NCBI RefSeq assembly: GCF_009467795.1
Contig: NZ_WIAX01000010.1
Coordinates: 1-43,796 of the forward strand
Direction of reading: 5' to 3'
Length of the DNA: 43,796 nt
DNA from: Nesterenkonia halophila
Lineage (GTDB): Bacteria; Actinomycetota; Actinomycetes; Actinomycetales; Micrococcaceae
Both the position numbers and the translations under genes were made by a program. The notes beneath the pieces are model-generated. The model ran no database searches and was not told the origin of the DNA. It was given only the letters and a program-made list of their open reading frames with translations. Below, piece after piece: positions 27,172 through 39,375 of the stretch; position 1 is the first letter of the stretch; every line of letters begins with the position of its first letter.

Positions 27172-28506
27172 ATGGCCAGCACAGCTGCCCCGCTCACGAT
27201 CGGCCTGCTGGGGGCGGGCTCCGTCGGCTCCCAGGTGGCGCGGACCCTGGTGGAGGAGCGCGAGCTGATCAGCTCGCGCGTCGGCGCCCCCGTCCGGCTG
27301 GCGGGCGTCGCCGTCCGCGACGTCGAGGCCCCGCGCGACTGGCGCATCCCCGGCGAGCTGCTGACCACCGACGCCGAGGCGCTGGTCGACCAGGTCGACG
27401 TCGTCGTCGAGCTGCTCGGCGGGCTGGAGCCGGCCGGGTCGCTGATCGAGCGCGCGCTGCGCCGCGGCGCCGGCGTAGTCACCGGCAACAAGGCGCTGCT
27501 GGCCACCCGCGGTGCCGAGCTGGCCGCGATCGCCGCCGAGGCCGACGTGCCGCTGCACTACGAGGCCGCCGTCGGTGGGGCGATCCCGATCCTGCGGCCG
27601 ATCCAGGAGTCGCTCTCCGGCGACCGCATCACCAAGGTGATGGGCATCGTCAACGGCACGACGAACTACATCCTGGACCAGATGGACACCACCGGTGCGG
27701 CCTTCGACGACGCGCTGCACGAGGCGCAGCGGCTGGGCTACGCCGAGGCCGATCCGACCGCCGACGTCGAGGGCCACGACGCCGCGGCGAAGGCCGCCAT
27801 CCTGGGCACGCTGGGCTTCCATGCGCCGTTCACCATCGACGACGTGCACTGCGAGGGCATCACCCAGGTGACCTCCTCGGACATCGAGGCCGCGGCGGCG
27901 TCGGGATACGTCATCAAGCTGCTGGCCATCGCCGAGCGCTTCGACGGCGAGGGCGCGGTGCTGCGCGTGCACCCGACTCTGCTGCCGCGCACCCACCCGC
28001 TGGCCAGCGTCCGCGGCGCGTTCAACGCCGTCTTCGTCGTCGCCGAGAACGCCGGCGAGCTGATGTTCTACGGCCAGGGCGCCGGCGGACTGCCGACGTC
28101 CTCGGCGGTGCTGGGCGACCTGGTATCGGCGGCGCGCAGCGTGCGGACCGCCGGTGCGCCGGCCGAGCTGTCGGCCACCGACACCACGATGACCGCGCTG
28201 CCGATCACCAAGGCGACCACGCGCTACTACGTCGATCTGGAGGTCGCTGACCGCGAAGGCGTGATCGCCGAGATCGCCCGCGTCTTCGCCGACCACCACG
28301 TCTCCATCGAGGCGATGCGCCAGCCCGGCAGCGTCTCGGCCGACGGCGAGGTGGACACCGACCAGGACAGCGGGGCGATCGTGCAGATCGTCACCCACCA
28401 GGCTCGCGAGAAGGCGCTGGCCGACACGGTGGAGACGCTGAAGGAGAAGGAGGTCGTCCGCGCGGTCAGCTCCGTGCTGCGCGTGGAGATCGACCAGCAG
28501 TCCTGA
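27172..28506 (+). CDS. hom: Homoserine dehydrogenase
   Basis: 444 aa. Reduces aspartate semialdehyde to homoserine, feeding threonine and methionine. The NAD(P)-binding motif [13 protein letters not shown] is at residues 11-23, VTGNKALLA and the catalytic domain follow ([11 protein letters not shown]), and a C-terminal ACT domain (about 355-440; [20 protein letters not shown] is its start) suggests feedback inhibition by threonine. The ATG at 27172 was preferred over a GTG at 27166 because GAGGTGA lies just ahead of it. No aspartokinase fusion. Confidence 0.95.
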   Translation: MASTAAPLTIGLLGAGSVGSQVARTLVEERELISSRVGAPVRLAGVAVRDVEAPRDWRIPGELLTTDAEALVDQVDVVVELLGGLEPAGSLIERALRRGAGVVTGNKALLATRGAELAAIAAEADVPLHYEAAVGGAIPILRPIQESLSGDRITKVMGIVNGTTNYILDQMDTTGAAFDDALHEAQRLGYAEADPTADVEGHDAAAKAAILGTLGFHAPFTIDDVHCEGITQVTSSDIEAAAASGYVIKLLAIAERFDGEGAVLRVHPTLLPRTHPLASVRGAFNAVFVVAENAGELMFYGQGAGGLPTSSAVLGDLVSAARSVRTAGAPAELSATDTTMTALPITKATTRYYVDLEVADREGVIAEIARVFADHHVSIEAMRQPGSVSADGEVDTDQDSGAIVQIVTHQAREKALADTVETLKEKEVVRAVSSVLRVEIDQQS

Positions 28507-28604
28507 GCCGGCGGGCCGGCCTCGATCGGCCTCGATCGACTGAGACCGGTCCGACTCGCATCGGACAGACCCCGACCGCCCCCGACCGGAGGAGAGCATC
28601 AGCC

Positions 28605-29714
28605 GTGGCGCACCAGTGGCGCGGAGTCATCCGCGAATACGCCGACCGACTGCCCGTCGGCCCCGAGGACCGGATCATCACGCTGGGGGAGGGAGGCACC
28701 CCGCTGGTGCCCGCCCCGGCGCTGTCCGAGCTGATCGACGGCGACGTGCGGCTCAAAGTCGAGGGGATGAACCCCACCGGCTCCTTCAAGGACCGCGGGA
28801 TGACGATGGCGATGACTGCCGCGGTGGCCGACGGCGCCCGGGCGGTGGTCTGCGCCTCCACCGGAAACACCTCGGCCTCGGCGGCGGCCTACGCCGCGCG
28901 GGCGGGGCTGACCTGCGCAGTGCTGGTGCCGCGCGGCAACATCGCCATGGGCAAGCTCAGCCAGGCCATCGCCCACGGCGCGGAGATCATCCAGGTCGAC
29001 GGCAACTTCGACGGCTGCCTCGACGTCGCCCGCAAGCTCGCCGAGGCCTATCCGGTCTTCCTGGTGAACTCGGTCAATCCCTCCCGCATCGAGGGGCAGA
29101 AGACCGGCGCCTTCGAGGTCGTCGACGCCCTCGGCGACGCCCCGGACTATCACGTGCTGCCGGTGGGCAACGCCGGCAACATCACCGCCTACTGGCGCGG
29201 CTATCAGGAGTACGCCCGGCCGTGGCGCCCCGAGGGCGGCGACGACGACGTCGAGCCGCTGGGCCCGCGGGCGACGCGCACCCCGACGATGTGGGGCTTC
29301 CAGGCGGCCGGCTCGGCGCCGATCGTCGCCGGGCACCCGATCGACGAGCCGGACACCGTCGCCACGGCGATCCGCATCGGCAACCCGGCCTCCTGGGAGC
29401 AGGCCGAAGCGGCCCGCGACGACTCCGGCGGGCTCATCGAGGCCGTCACCGACGAGGAGATCCTGACCGCCCACCGCTGGCTCTCGGCGCGGGAGAGCGT
29501 CTTCGTCGAGCCGGCCTCGGCCGCCGGCGTCGCCGGTCTGCTGAGGAAGCACGCCGCCGGCGAGGTCCCGTCCGGCAGCACGGTGGTCATCACGGTCACC
29601 GGCCACGGGCTGAAGGACCCGGACTGGGCGGTGAAGAACGCCGCGGAGGCCGGTGCCGAGCCCACCGAGCTGCCGCAGGACGTCGAGACCGTCGCCCGGC
29701 ACCTGGGCCTGTGA
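28605..29714 (+). CDS. thrC: Threonine synthase
   Basis: 369 aa PLP enzyme converting O-phosphohomoserine to threonine. The PLP lysine is K62 in [11 protein letters not shown]; the phosphate-binding loop [12 protein letters not shown] and the [17 protein letters not shown] segment are present. It starts with GTG at 28605 after GGAGGAG. It overlaps thrB by four bases (GTGA), so the two products are probably made in step. Confidence 0.95.
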   Translation: MAHQWRGVIREYADRLPVGPEDRIITLGEGGTPLVPAPALSELIDGDVRLKVEGMNPTGSFKDRGMTMAMTAAVADGARAVVCASTGNTSASAAAYAARAGLTCAVLVPRGNIAMGKLSQAIAHGAEIIQVDGNFDGCLDVARKLAEAYPVFLVNSVNPSRIEGQKTGAFEVVDALGDAPDYHVLPVGNAGNITAYWRGYQEYARPWRPEGGDDDVEPLGPRATRTPTMWGFQAAGSAPIVAGHPIDEPDTVATAIRIGNPASWEQAEAARDDSGGLIEAVTDEEILTAHRWLSARESVFVEPASAAGVAGLLRKHAAGEVPSGSTVVITVTGHGLKDPDWAVKNAAEAGAEPTELPQDVETVARHLGL

Positions 29715-30793
29715 CGGAGACGCCGGTGAGCACCGCATCCAGCCGCGCCGCGTCCTCGCCCGAGCCGGTCTCCGTCGTCGACTCCGCGCCCGATCTCGTC
29801 GAGGCGCTCGACGCCCCGTGCTCGATGAGGCTGCGCGTGCCGGCGACCTCGGCGAACCTGGGGCCCGGGTATGACTGCATGGGTCTGGCGCTGGGGCTGC
29901 ACGACGAGATCGTCGTCGAGGCCGCACCCCGCGCCGCGGAATCGGCCGCGGAGGTTCGCGTCGACGTCGACGGCGAGGGCGCCGAGGCGCTGCCCACCGA
30001 CGCCTCGCATCTGGTGGTCACGCTGATCGAGCGCATCCTCGCCGCCCGCGGGATCCGGCTGCCGGACCTGACCGTGCGGGCCAGCAATCGGATCCCGCAC
30101 AGCCGGGGCCTGGGGTCCTCGGCCGCGGCCATCGCCTCGGCGGTGACCGTCGCCGACCAGCTGCTGCCCGAGGGGCTGGACGCCGACGAGCAGCTGCAGA
30201 TCGGCGCGCGCATCGAGGGGCACCCCGACAACTATGCTCCGGCGCTGCGCGGCGGACTGGCCGTGTCCTGGCGCGAGGGGGAGACCTTCCGCACGGCGCG
30301 GCTGCTGCCGCATCCGCGGCTGCGCACTGTGCTCGCCGTGCCGGCGGCGGAGCAGTCCACGACCGTCGCGCGGGGAGTGCTGCCCGAGCAGATCCCGCAT
30401 GCCGAGGCTGCCGACAACTCGGCCCGCTCGGCGCTGCTCGTCCATGCGCTGACCGCCGAGCCGGAGCTGCTGCTCCCGGCGACCGAGGACCGGCTGCACC
30501 AGCAGCAGCGGCGGGGCGCCTTCCCCGCCTCGATGGCGCTGGTGGACCGGCTCCGCGACGCCGGCCACGCCGCGGTGATCTCCGGAGCGGGGCCGTCGGT
30601 GCTGGTGCTGGCCGACGGCGACGAGGCCGCCGAGGCCGCCCGTCGCCGCATCGGCGAGGCGGTCGACGTCGTCGATCCCGCCGCGACCGGCGCCGAGGGC
30701 GGTCGGGACCATGAGGCGGGTCCCGACACATGGCGCTCGCTGATCCTGCCGATCAGTGACGTGGGTGCTACAGTGGAAGCACACCGGCGATGA
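29711..30793 (+). CDS. thrB: Homoserine kinase
   Basis: 360 aa GHMP-family kinase that phosphorylates homoserine. The ATP-binding motif is [13 protein letters not shown], the first conserved segment is [19 protein letters not shown], and the third is [11 protein letters not shown]. Compared with the usual 300-315 aa it has an N-terminal extension of about 38 residues rich in Ser, Ala, Asp and Glu. The GTG at 29711 overlaps the thrC stop. A start further in, at the ATG encoding M39 of MRLRVPATS, is conceivable and would remove the extension. Confidence 0.93.
   Translation: MTETPVSTASSRAASSPEPVSVVDSAPDLVEALDAPCSMRLRVPATSANLGPGYDCMGLALGLHDEIVVEAAPRAAESAAEVRVDVDGEGAEALPTDASHLVVTLIERILAARGIRLPDLTVRASNRIPHSRGLGSSAAAIASAVTVADQLLPEGLDADEQLQIGARIEGHPDNYAPALRGGLAVSWREGETFRTARLLPHPRLRTVLAVPAAEQSTTVARGVLPEQIPHAEAADNSARSALLVHALTAEPELLLPATEDRLHQQQRRGAFPASMALVDRLRDAGHAAVISGAGPSVLVLADGDEAAEAARRRIGEAVDVVDPAATGAEGGRDHEAGPDTWRSLILPISDVGATVEAHRR
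30769..30774 (+). promoter_or_regulatory. Possible rho promoter -10
   Basis: TACAGT within the last codons of thrB; initiation near 30781 would give rho a leader of about 405 bases. No convincing -35. Confidence 0.4.
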
Positions 30794-31186
30794 TCACGCC
30801 GAGTCCGGAGCCGGCACCCCCCGCGGGTGCGGCACCCCGGTCCCGGCACCATCCACACGGCAGAGTTGGACGCCGTGCGAACGATCACCGATGTTCCCGC
30901 GCGAGTCGCGCACCCTCTGCCGCACAGCGGCGTCGCACGCCCTGCCTCATCGGCAGGACCTGCCTCTCTGCGTCCGGCGTGCCCCTCACAGGACGTGCCC
31001 TGTGCACCGGCGAGACGTGCCCGACCTGATCGACGTGCGACGACCATCGGAGCGCTGGAATCACCGATAAGCCGACGGCCATCTGACGAGCCGTTGAAGA
31101 CACGCCGCAGGGAGTCGACGTCGCGCCGCGTCCGATGAGCGGAGGCACCGCGATCACCCTGCCCGACGAGGGGGAAGGAATCCTTC
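30794..31186 (+). promoter_or_regulatory. Long C-rich leader of rho
   Basis: 393 bases without a convincing gene. C exceeds G (51 versus 37 in 30901-31020), with repeated CCTG and pyrimidine-rich patches, resembling a rut region. This suits Rho autoregulation by premature termination, known for rho in other bacteria. A ribosome binding site GGAAGGAA precedes the rho GTG. Confidence 0.5.
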
Positions 31187-33250
<2,064 letters not shown>

Positions 33251-33266
33251 CGCCGCAGGTCCGCCT

Positions 33267-33297
33267 CGGCCCGGGACGCCTCGTGCGTCCCGGGCCG
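33267..33297 (+). terminator. Hairpin after rho
   Basis: Perfect 13-bp stem (CGGCCCGGGACGC with its complement) and five-base loop, 17 bases past the rho stop, no T-run. Confidence 0.65.
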
Positions 33298-33349
33298 AAG
33301 CCGTCCCGCGCCCCGCCTCCCGTCCCTCCCGTCGAAGAAGGTCCCCGCC

Positions 33350-34504
33350 ATGTCCAGTCCCGACGCCTCGCTGACCGAGAGCATGCTCGCCTCCGCCGAC
33401 GCGCTGCTGGCCGAGCATGCCGAGCTGCAGGAGCGCCTCGCCGACCCCGACGTCCACGCCGACCAGGCGCTGGCCCGTCGGCTGGGGCGCCGCTACGCCC
33501 GGCTGAACGGCGTCGTCGAGGCGCACCGTCGCTGGTCCCGGGCGGAGGAGGATCTCGCCGCCGCGCGCGAGCTCGCCGGCGAGGATCCGGAGTTCGCCGA
33601 GGAGGCCGAGCGGCTGGCCGTCGAGCACGAGCAGGCCGCCGACCGGCTGCTGCGCATGCTGATCCCGCGCGACGAGAACGACGCCCGCGACGTCATCGTC
33701 GAGATCAAGGGCGGCGCCGGCGGCGACGAGGCCGCGCTCTTCGCCGGCGACCTGCTGCGGATGTACACCCGCTATGCGGAGTCCAAGGGGTGGAAGACCG
33801 AGGTGCTCTCCTCGACGCCGTCGGACCTGGGCGGGGTGAAGGACGTCCAGCTCTCGGTCCGCTCGTCGACGAACGATCCGGCCCAGGGCGTCCACGCCCA
33901 CCTGAAGTACGAGGGCGGGGTCCATCGCGTCCAGCGCGTCCCGGAGACCGAGTCCCAGGGGAGGATCCACACCTCGGCCGCGGCCGTGCTGGCGATGCCG
34001 GAGGTCGACGAGCCCGAGGAGATCGAGCTCCACCCGAACGATCTGAAGATCGACGTCTACCGCTCCTCGGGGCCGGGCGGTCAGTCGGTCAACACCACGG
34101 ACTCGGCGGTGCGGATCACTCATCTGCCCACCGGGATCGTGGTGGCGATGCAGAACGAGAAGTCCCAGCTGCAGAACCGCGACGCGGCCATGCGCGTGCT
34201 GCGCTCTCGGCTGCTCGCCCACCAGCAGGAGGAGATCGACGCCGAGAACGCCGCCGCGCGCGCCTCGCAGGTGCGCACGATGGACCGTTCCGAACGGATC
34301 CGGACCTACAACTTCCCGGAGAACCGGATCGTCGATCACCGGACCGGGTACAAGGCCTACAACCTCGACACGGTGATGGGCGGCGACCTGGAGGCCGTCG
34401 TGCAGTCCTGCATCCAGCTCGACGAGCAGGAGCGGCTCGCCGCGCTGGCGGATGCGGTGGGCGGGCCCGCAGGGCAGCCCGGAGCCGAGCCGAGGGACTC
34501 GTGA
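33350..34504 (+). CDS. prfA: Peptide chain release factor 1
   Basis: 384 aa. Recognises UAA and UAG stop codons and triggers peptide release. The GGQ motif (G243-Q245) sits in [12 protein letters not shown]. The stop-codon-reading tripeptide PxT is PET (P198-T200) in [14 protein letters not shown], where many bacteria have PAT or PVT. The substrate of PrmC is Q245. It is about 25 residues longer than E. coli RF1, partly from the C-terminal [14 protein letters not shown] tail. It overlaps prmC by four bases. Confidence 0.95.
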   Translation: MSSPDASLTESMLASADALLAEHAELQERLADPDVHADQALARRLGRRYARLNGVVEAHRRWSRAEEDLAAARELAGEDPEFAEEAERLAVEHEQAADRLLRMLIPRDENDARDVIVEIKGGAGGDEAALFAGDLLRMYTRYAESKGWKTEVLSSTPSDLGGVKDVQLSVRSSTNDPAQGVHAHLKYEGGVHRVQRVPETESQGRIHTSAAAVLAMPEVDEPEEIELHPNDLKIDVYRSSGPGGQSVNTTDSAVRITHLPTGIVVAMQNEKSQLQNRDAAMRVLRSRLLAHQQEEIDAENAAARASQVRTMDRSERIRTYNFPENRIVDHRTGYKAYNLDTVMGGDLEAVVQSCIQLDEQERLAALADAVGGPAGQPGAEPRDS

Positions 34505-35460
34505 GCGAGGGCGTGTCCGGCCTCGGGACCGATCTCGAGGAGGCGATGCGTGCTGCGGTCGCGCGGCTGACCGAGGCCGAGGTGCCCTCGCCGCGGGCGG
34601 ATGCCGAGCTGCTGGCCGCCCACGTCCTCGGCGTCTCGCGCGGACGGGCCGCGGCCCTGGCGCTGGGCGGCGCCCGGCTCGAGGACGCAACGGCCGAGCG
34701 GTTCGAGCTGCTGGTCGCCGAACGGTCCCGCCGGCTGCCGCTGCAGCACCTCACCGGCCTCGCCCCGTTCCGCGACCTGCAGCTGCGGGTCGGCCCGGGG
34801 GTCTTCGTCCCGCGGCCGGAGACCGAGCAGGTCGCCCAGATCGCCCTGGACCGCCTGCACCGTCTCTCCGGAGAGCGCGGGGAGCTCAGGGAGCACAGGG
34901 CGGCCGACGGCGCCGGGCTGCGCGTGCTCGACCTGGGCACCGGATCCGGAGCGCTGGCCGCGGCCGTGGCCGCCGAGCTGCCCGGCGCCGAGGTCCACGC
35001 CGTCGAGGTCTCCGCCGAGGCGGCGGCCTGGGCCGCGCTGAATCTCGAGCCGCTCGGGGTGCATCTGCACTGCGCCGACCTCCGCGACCTGCCGGAGGAC
35101 TGGGCGGAGACGTTCGACGTCGTCGTCTCCAATCCGCCCTATATTCCGACCTCGATGGTTCCGGTCGAGGTCGAGGTCCGCGAGCATGATCCCGAGGTCG
35201 CCCTCTACGGCGGGGGCGAGGACGGGCTGTCGCTGCCGCACCAGGTCGTCGAGGTCGCGGCGATGCTGCTGCGCGAGGACGGGTGGTTCATCATGGAGCA
35301 CGCCGAGGAGCAGGCCGAGCCGCTGGCCGCCCGCTGCGCGGCGCATCCCCGGCTGACGGCGGTGCGCACCCACCAGGATCTGACCGGCCGCGATCGGGCG
35401 ACCAGCGCCGCGCGGCGGTCCTCGATGTCCGAGAACACCACCACGACCATGGAAGAATGA
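34501..35460 (+). CDS. prmC: Release factor glutamine methyltransferase
   Basis: 319 aa. S-adenosylmethionine-dependent enzyme that methylates the GGQ glutamine of release factors. The catalytic NPPY motif is N211-Y214 (VVSNPPYIP) and the SAM-binding motif is [13 protein letters not shown]. An N-terminal helical substrate-binding domain occupies about residues 1-85 (PLQHLTG is characteristic). The GTG start overlaps the prfA stop. Its stop overlaps the next ATG. The last 20 residues are Ser/Thr-rich and outside the core. Confidence 0.93.
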   Translation: MSEGVSGLGTDLEEAMRAAVARLTEAEVPSPRADAELLAAHVLGVSRGRAAALALGGARLEDATAERFELLVAERSRRLPLQHLTGLAPFRDLQLRVGPGVFVPRPETEQVAQIALDRLHRLSGERGELREHRAADGAGLRVLDLGTGSGALAAAVAAELPGAEVHAVEVSAEAAAWAALNLEPLGVHLHCADLRDLPEDWAETFDVVVSNPPYIPTSMVPVEVEVREHDPEVALYGGGEDGLSLPHQVVEVAAMLLREDGWFIMEHAEEQAEPLAARCAAHPRLTAVRTHQDLTGRDRATSAARRSSMSENTTTTMEE

Positions 35461-36128
35461 CGCGCGTGAGCCATATCGTCGACTGTCTCGATCCCGACGC
35501 CCGTTCCGCCGGCCTCGCCGCGGCCCACGAGGCCGTGCAGCGCGGCGAGTGCGTCGTGCTGCCGACCGACACCGTCTACGGCATCGGCGTGGATGCCTTC
35601 TCGCCGCAGGCGGTGAGCATCCTGCTGGCCGCCAAGGGGCGCAACCGCACGATGCCGCCGCCGGTGCTGATCGGCTCGGCGGCGGTGATGGACGCGCTGG
35701 CCGACGAGGTGCCCGAGGTCGCCCGGCGCCTGGCCGAGGCCTTCTGGCCCGGCGCGCTGACCCTCATCCTGCCGGCGCAGCCGTCGCTGGCCTGGGACCT
35801 GGGAGAGACCCGCGGCACCGTCGCGCTGCGCATGCCCGCCGACGACCTCGCCCTGGATCTGCTGGGACAGGTGGGGCCGATGGCCGTCTCCTCGGCCAAT
35901 CGCACCTCGCTGCCCGCGGCGACGACGGCGGCCGAGGCCGAGCAGATGCTCGGCGAGGCGGTCAGCGTCTACCTCGACGACGGCGAGCGGAGCACCACGC
36001 GCCCCTCGACCATCGTCGACTGCACGCTCGCAACCCCGCAGATCGTCCGCGAGGGGGCGGTGAGCCCGGCCGAGCTGCAGGCGGTCGTCGGCGAGGTCCG
36101 CGGCCCGCAGACCGACGACCAAGGCTGA
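35457..36128 (+). CDS. L-threonylcarbamoyladenylate synthase (TsaC/Sua5/YrdC family)
   Basis: 223 aa, a YrdC domain without the C-terminal Sua5 domain. Makes threonylcarbamoyl-AMP from threonine, bicarbonate and ATP for the t6A modification of tRNAs that read ANN codons. Family segments visible are VVLPTDTVYGIGVDAF, RPSTIVDC and SSANRT. The ATG at 35457 overlaps the prmC stop; a GTG at 35466 is an alternative. prmC followed by this gene is conserved in actinobacteria. Confidence 0.92.
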   Translation: MTRVSHIVDCLDPDARSAGLAAAHEAVQRGECVVLPTDTVYGIGVDAFSPQAVSILLAAKGRNRTMPPPVLIGSAAVMDALADEVPEVARRLAEAFWPGALTLILPAQPSLAWDLGETRGTVALRMPADDLALDLLGQVGPMAVSSANRTSLPAATTAAEAEQMLGEAVSVYLDDGERSTTRPSTIVDCTLATPQIVREGAVSPAELQAVVGEVRGPQTDDQG

Positions 36129-36146
36129 GCGCCGCGACGTCGCCGC

Positions 36147-37352
36147 ATGATCTACTTCCTCATCGTCCTCACCGTCTCGGCGGTGGTGACCTATGCCCTC
36201 ACCCCGCCGGTCCGCCGCATCGCGCTGCATCTGGGCGTCTATACGCCCGTGCGCACGCGCGACATGCACCGGGGGCGGATGCCGCGCTGGGGCGGGGCGG
36301 CGATGTTCGTCGGGATGGTGGTCGGGCTCGCCGCGGCCTCGGCGATCCCGTACCTCAGCGGGATCTTCGCCGATCTCACCCCGGTCCGCGGAGTCTTCCT
36401 GGCGATGATCATCATCCTGGTGGTGGGCCTGGCCGACGACGCCTGGGACATCCATTGGGCGGTGAAGCTACTGGGGCAGATCGCCTCGGGAGTGGTGCTC
36501 GTCGCCCACGGCATGCGGCTGGAGGTCATGCCGGTCGGCTGGCTGGGGGTCGGCGACGCCCCGGTGCAGGCGGGTCTGACGGTCTTCCTGGTGGTGCTGA
36601 CCATCAATGCCTTCAACTTCATCGACGGCCTGGACGGGCTGGCCGCCGGCGTCGCGGCGCTCGGCGGCGGCGCGTTCTTCATCTACAGCTATCTGTTGAC
36701 GCTGTCGATCAACGAGTTCGACGCCTCGAACCTGGTCACGCTGCTGATGGCGGTGCTGGTCGGCGCCTGCCTGGGCTTCCTGCCGCACAACTTCCACCCG
36801 GCCCGGATCATCATGGGCGACACCGGCGCGATGCTGCTGGGCCTGGTGATGGCGGCCGGCGCCGTGGCGGTGACCTCCGACGTCGGTCAGCTCGCCGAAG
36901 GCTTCCGGTTCCGCAACATCCCGGCCTACATGCCGGTGCTGCTGCCGCTGGCGGTGATCCTGCTGCCGGTGCTCGACCTCGCGCTGGCCGTCGTCCGCCG
37001 CACCGCCCGCGGCGCCTCGCCGTTCAGCCCGGACCGCGGGCATCTGCACCACAAGCTCATCGACGAGGGCTATTCGCATCCCCAGGCCGTGCTGCTGCTG
37101 CACCTGTGGTCGGGGCTCTTCGCCTTCGGCGCGGTGTCCTTCAACTTCCTGCCGTGGTGGCTGGTCAGTGCGGCCATGCTCCTCTCGCTGGGGCTGGCCA
37201 GCGTGCTCACGCTCGGGCCGTGGCTGCAGCGGCGCGCGCGGCGGACGAACCGCGAGGCCGCCCTCGCCGGTCTGCGGCGGCGCCGGCGCGGGCCGGTGCG
37301 CGCCGACGTGGCCGATCTCGACGACCTCGACGCTCCGCAGGAGGACCGATGA
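36147..37352 (+). CDS. Polyprenyl-phosphate N-acetylglucosaminyl-1-phosphate transferase, WecA-like
   Basis: 401 aa polytopic membrane enzyme, about ten or eleven membrane segments. Transfers a sugar-1-phosphate (in actinobacteria usually GlcNAc-1-P) to polyprenyl phosphate, starting arabinogalactan linker or wall-polymer synthesis. The metal and catalytic motifs are LADDAWD, NFIDGLDGLAAG and the cytoplasmic HLHHK. The C-terminal 45 residues form an Arg-rich cytoplasmic tail. It overlaps the next gene (ATGA). Wall polymer chemistry of this organism is unknown, so the exact sugar is uncertain. Confidence 0.88.
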   Translation: MIYFLIVLTVSAVVTYALTPPVRRIALHLGVYTPVRTRDMHRGRMPRWGGAAMFVGMVVGLAAASAIPYLSGIFADLTPVRGVFLAMIIILVVGLADDAWDIHWAVKLLGQIASGVVLVAHGMRLEVMPVGWLGVGDAPVQAGLTVFLVVLTINAFNFIDGLDGLAAGVAALGGGAFFIYSYLLTLSINEFDASNLVTLLMAVLVGACLGFLPHNFHPARIIMGDTGAMLLGLVMAAGAVAVTSDVGQLAEGFRFRNIPAYMPVLLPLAVILLPVLDLALAVVRRTARGASPFSPDRGHLHHKLIDEGYSHPQAVLLLHLWSGLFAFGAVSFNFLPWWLVSAAMLLSLGLASVLTLGPWLQRRARRTNREAALAGLRRRRRGPVRADVADLDDLDAPQEDR

Positions 37353-37789
37353 CCTCGACGTCGGACGCGGGACGCCGCCGCGCCGTGGTGCGCGGCACCG
37401 GCTGGCGGCCGGTGCTGGTCGCCGCCGTCGTCGCCGGCACGGCGATCACCGGGCTCGCGGCGCTGCTGGCGCTGCTGGTGGCCGGGGGAGAGGCCGCGCT
37501 CAGCGCTCTGGCCGGAGGGGCGGCGGTGCTGGTGCTCTCCGCGACGAGCCTGGCGCTCATCGACCTCGCCGAGCGGCGGACCCCGCGGCTGACCGTGCCG
37601 CTGTTCCTCGTCGCCTTCGTCATCAAAGTCATCGGTCTGGTGCTGCTGGCCCAGCAGGCCGCGGCCCCGGACTGGGTCCGCCCGGGATGGGCGGCCGTCA
37701 CCGCCGCCGTGGTCGTCGTCGGCTGGCAGGCCGCCGAGATCCGCGCGTTCCTGGGGATGCGCGTCACCGTCGACCCGACGTCGGACTGA
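37349..37789 (+). CDS. AtpI-like small membrane protein ahead of the ATP synthase operon
   Basis: 146 aa with four likely membrane helices (near residues 21-46, 50-72, 82-101 and 110-127). Too divergent for a firm family call, but the position between wecA-like and atpB is that of the AtpI/Rv1303-type proteins of actinobacteria, which assist Fo assembly. The ATG overlaps the preceding stop. Confidence 0.7.
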   Translation: MTSTSDAGRRRAVVRGTGWRPVLVAAVVAGTAITGLAALLALLVAGGEAALSALAGGAAVLVLSATSLALIDLAERRTPRLTVPLFLVAFVIKVIGLVLLAQQAAAPDWVRPGWAAVTAAVVVVGWQAAEIRAFLGMRVTVDPTSD

Positions 37790-38154
37790 GCGCGGCACCG
37801 CCGCCCGGGGCGCCGCCGTCGACGGACGGCGTGCGGCGCGGCTCCGGCCGACGCCGATCTTTCTACAGCATGTAGTACAGTTGATCCCGCGTTTCCGGCG
37901 CGGTCGCTGCGTGACCCCCGTCATTTGATAGGCTGACCGATGACCGCGCCACGGCGATGGATGCTTCCCGGTCCACCGCACGACGACGATCAGTCCTGAC
38001 AGGCAGAGCTCGACGCTGTGTGCAGGCATGCTCACGTGCGTGCACCGGAGGAGATCCCGCCCTGCGCACCAGACCACCGCGAGACGGAGGCCCCTCCGGA
38101 TCGCCGATGCCCGGGGCACGTGCCCGATGACGGACACCGCAGAGAGGACCAGCG
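37790..38154 (+). promoter_or_regulatory. Promoter region of the ATP synthase operon
   Basis: 365-bp gap with no convincing gene. It holds the dyad CTACA-GCA-TGTAG (37863-37875) running into TACAGT (37876-37881), a possible -10, and a second -10-like TAGGCT (37929-37934). Either would give atpB a leader of more than 200 bases. The dyad resembles CTACA-N2-TGTAG operators of BlaI/CopY regulators but has one extra central base. Confidence 0.45.
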
Positions 38155-38967
38155 TTGCACTCGCTTGCGCTCGCAGCCGCCGACAATGAGGGCGGCTTCA
38201 CCCCGCCGACCCTCGACGAGACCCACCTGCCGGAGATCCTGCCGTGGATGGCCGAATGGGGGACCGGCTTCGGCAAGCAGATGCTGATGATCGTGCTGTC
38301 CATCGTGCTCATCTGGTGGTTCTTCTCCGCCGCGATCCGCAAGCGGGCCCTCGTGCCCTCGCGCCTCCAGTATCTGGCCGAGTCCGGCTACGGCTTCGTG
38401 CGCAACACGATGGCCCGCGACGTCATCGGCGAGAAGCACTTCATGACCTGGGTGCCGCTGCTCTTCGGCATCTTCTTCTTCATCCTGATCAACAACCTCT
38501 TCGGCGCGATCCCGCTGTTGCAGCTGCCCAGCTTCTCGCATGTCGGCGCCGCCTACGCGATGGCCGGCATCGTCTGGATCCTCTGGGTCGGCGTGGGCTT
38601 CCAGAAGTACGGGCTGCGCTACGTCAAGCTCGTCGCGGTGCCCTCCGGCGTGCCGAAGCCGCTGCTCATCCTGCTGGTCCCGCTGGAGATCCTGTCGAAC
38701 TTCATCATCCGCCCGGTGACGCACTCGCTGCGTCTGATGGCGGTCATGCTGGCCGGCCACGTCATCGTGATGCTGGTCGGCTCCGGCGCGGAGTTCCTCA
38801 TCACCCAGCAGGAGTCGCTGGCCATGAACGCCACCGGCGTGCTGGTGCTGCTGGGCTTCATCCCGATGTACTTCCTCGAGCTGGCGATGATGATCCTGCA
38901 GGCCTTCGTCTTCACGCTGCTCACCGCCGTCTACCTGCAGGGTGCCCTCGAGGCCGAGGCCCACTGA
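38155..38967 (+). CDS. atpB: ATP synthase Fo subunit a
   Basis: 270 aa, about five or six membrane helices. Forms the proton half-channels against the c-ring; the essential arginine is R193 in [13 protein letters not shown]. The start is a TTG at 38155, the only suitable codon after the GAGAGGA ribosome binding site, giving an N-terminus [15 protein letters not shown] with no earlier ATG in frame. First gene of atpBEFHAGD. Confidence 0.93.
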   Translation: MHSLALAAADNEGGFTPPTLDETHLPEILPWMAEWGTGFGKQMLMIVLSIVLIWWFFSAAIRKRALVPSRLQYLAESGYGFVRNTMARDVIGEKHFMTWVPLLFGIFFFILINNLFGAIPLLQLPSFSHVGAAYAMAGIVWILWVGVGFQKYGLRYVKLVAVPSGVPKPLLILLVPLEILSNFIIRPVTHSLRLMAVMLAGHVIVMLVGSGAEFLITQQESLAMNATGVLVLLGFIPMYFLELAMMILQAFVFTLLTAVYLQGALEAEAH

Positions 38968-39100
38968 GGCGGCGACCCCCAGACTCACGGAGGGCCTCCC
39001 TCCGGAAGCGACGCACTCCACGCGCGGCGCGGAGCGTCACCCCATCCCGCAAGCCGCCGGGGCCCGCCCCGGCGACATCACAGAAAGAGAGCACAAGGAC

Positions 39101-39304
39101 ATGGACGGAAACCTGAACATGATCGGCATGGGCCTCGCCGGCACCGGTGCGGCCATCGGCATCGGCCTGGTCTTCGCGGCCTACATCAACGGTGTGGCCC
39201 GTCAGCCCGAGGCTCAGCGCATCCTGCAGCCGATCGCCCTGCTGGGCTTCGCACTGGCCGAGGCAGTCTTCGTTCTGGCTCTGGTCTTCGCCTTCGTCCT
39301 CTGA
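39101..39304 (+). CDS. atpE: ATP synthase Fo subunit c
   Basis: 67 aa hairpin of two membrane helices. The proton-carrying carboxylate is E54 in FALAEAVFV, and the polar loop is R34-Q35-P36. It is short for the family (usually 70-85 aa), with an N-terminus of only a few residues. No sodium-binding pattern is evident, so it is proton-type. AAGGA lies close to the ATG. Confidence 0.95.
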   Translation: MDGNLNMIGMGLAGTGAAIGIGLVFAAYINGVARQPEAQRILQPIALLGFALAEAVFVLALVFAFVL

Positions 39305-39375
39305 CCGGTCCCGGTGACGTCGCGTCGAGCTCCTCGCCGCGACTCTCGTGACCCTCAGGACCACAGATCAAGGAA

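Noticed and set aside
30790..31029. 79-codon open frame overlapping the thrB stop (ATGA), possible rho leader peptide
   Set aside because: Third codon positions are not GC-biased as in the neighbouring genes, the ribosome binding site is weak, and the product has no recognisable features. Kept only as a non-coding leader.
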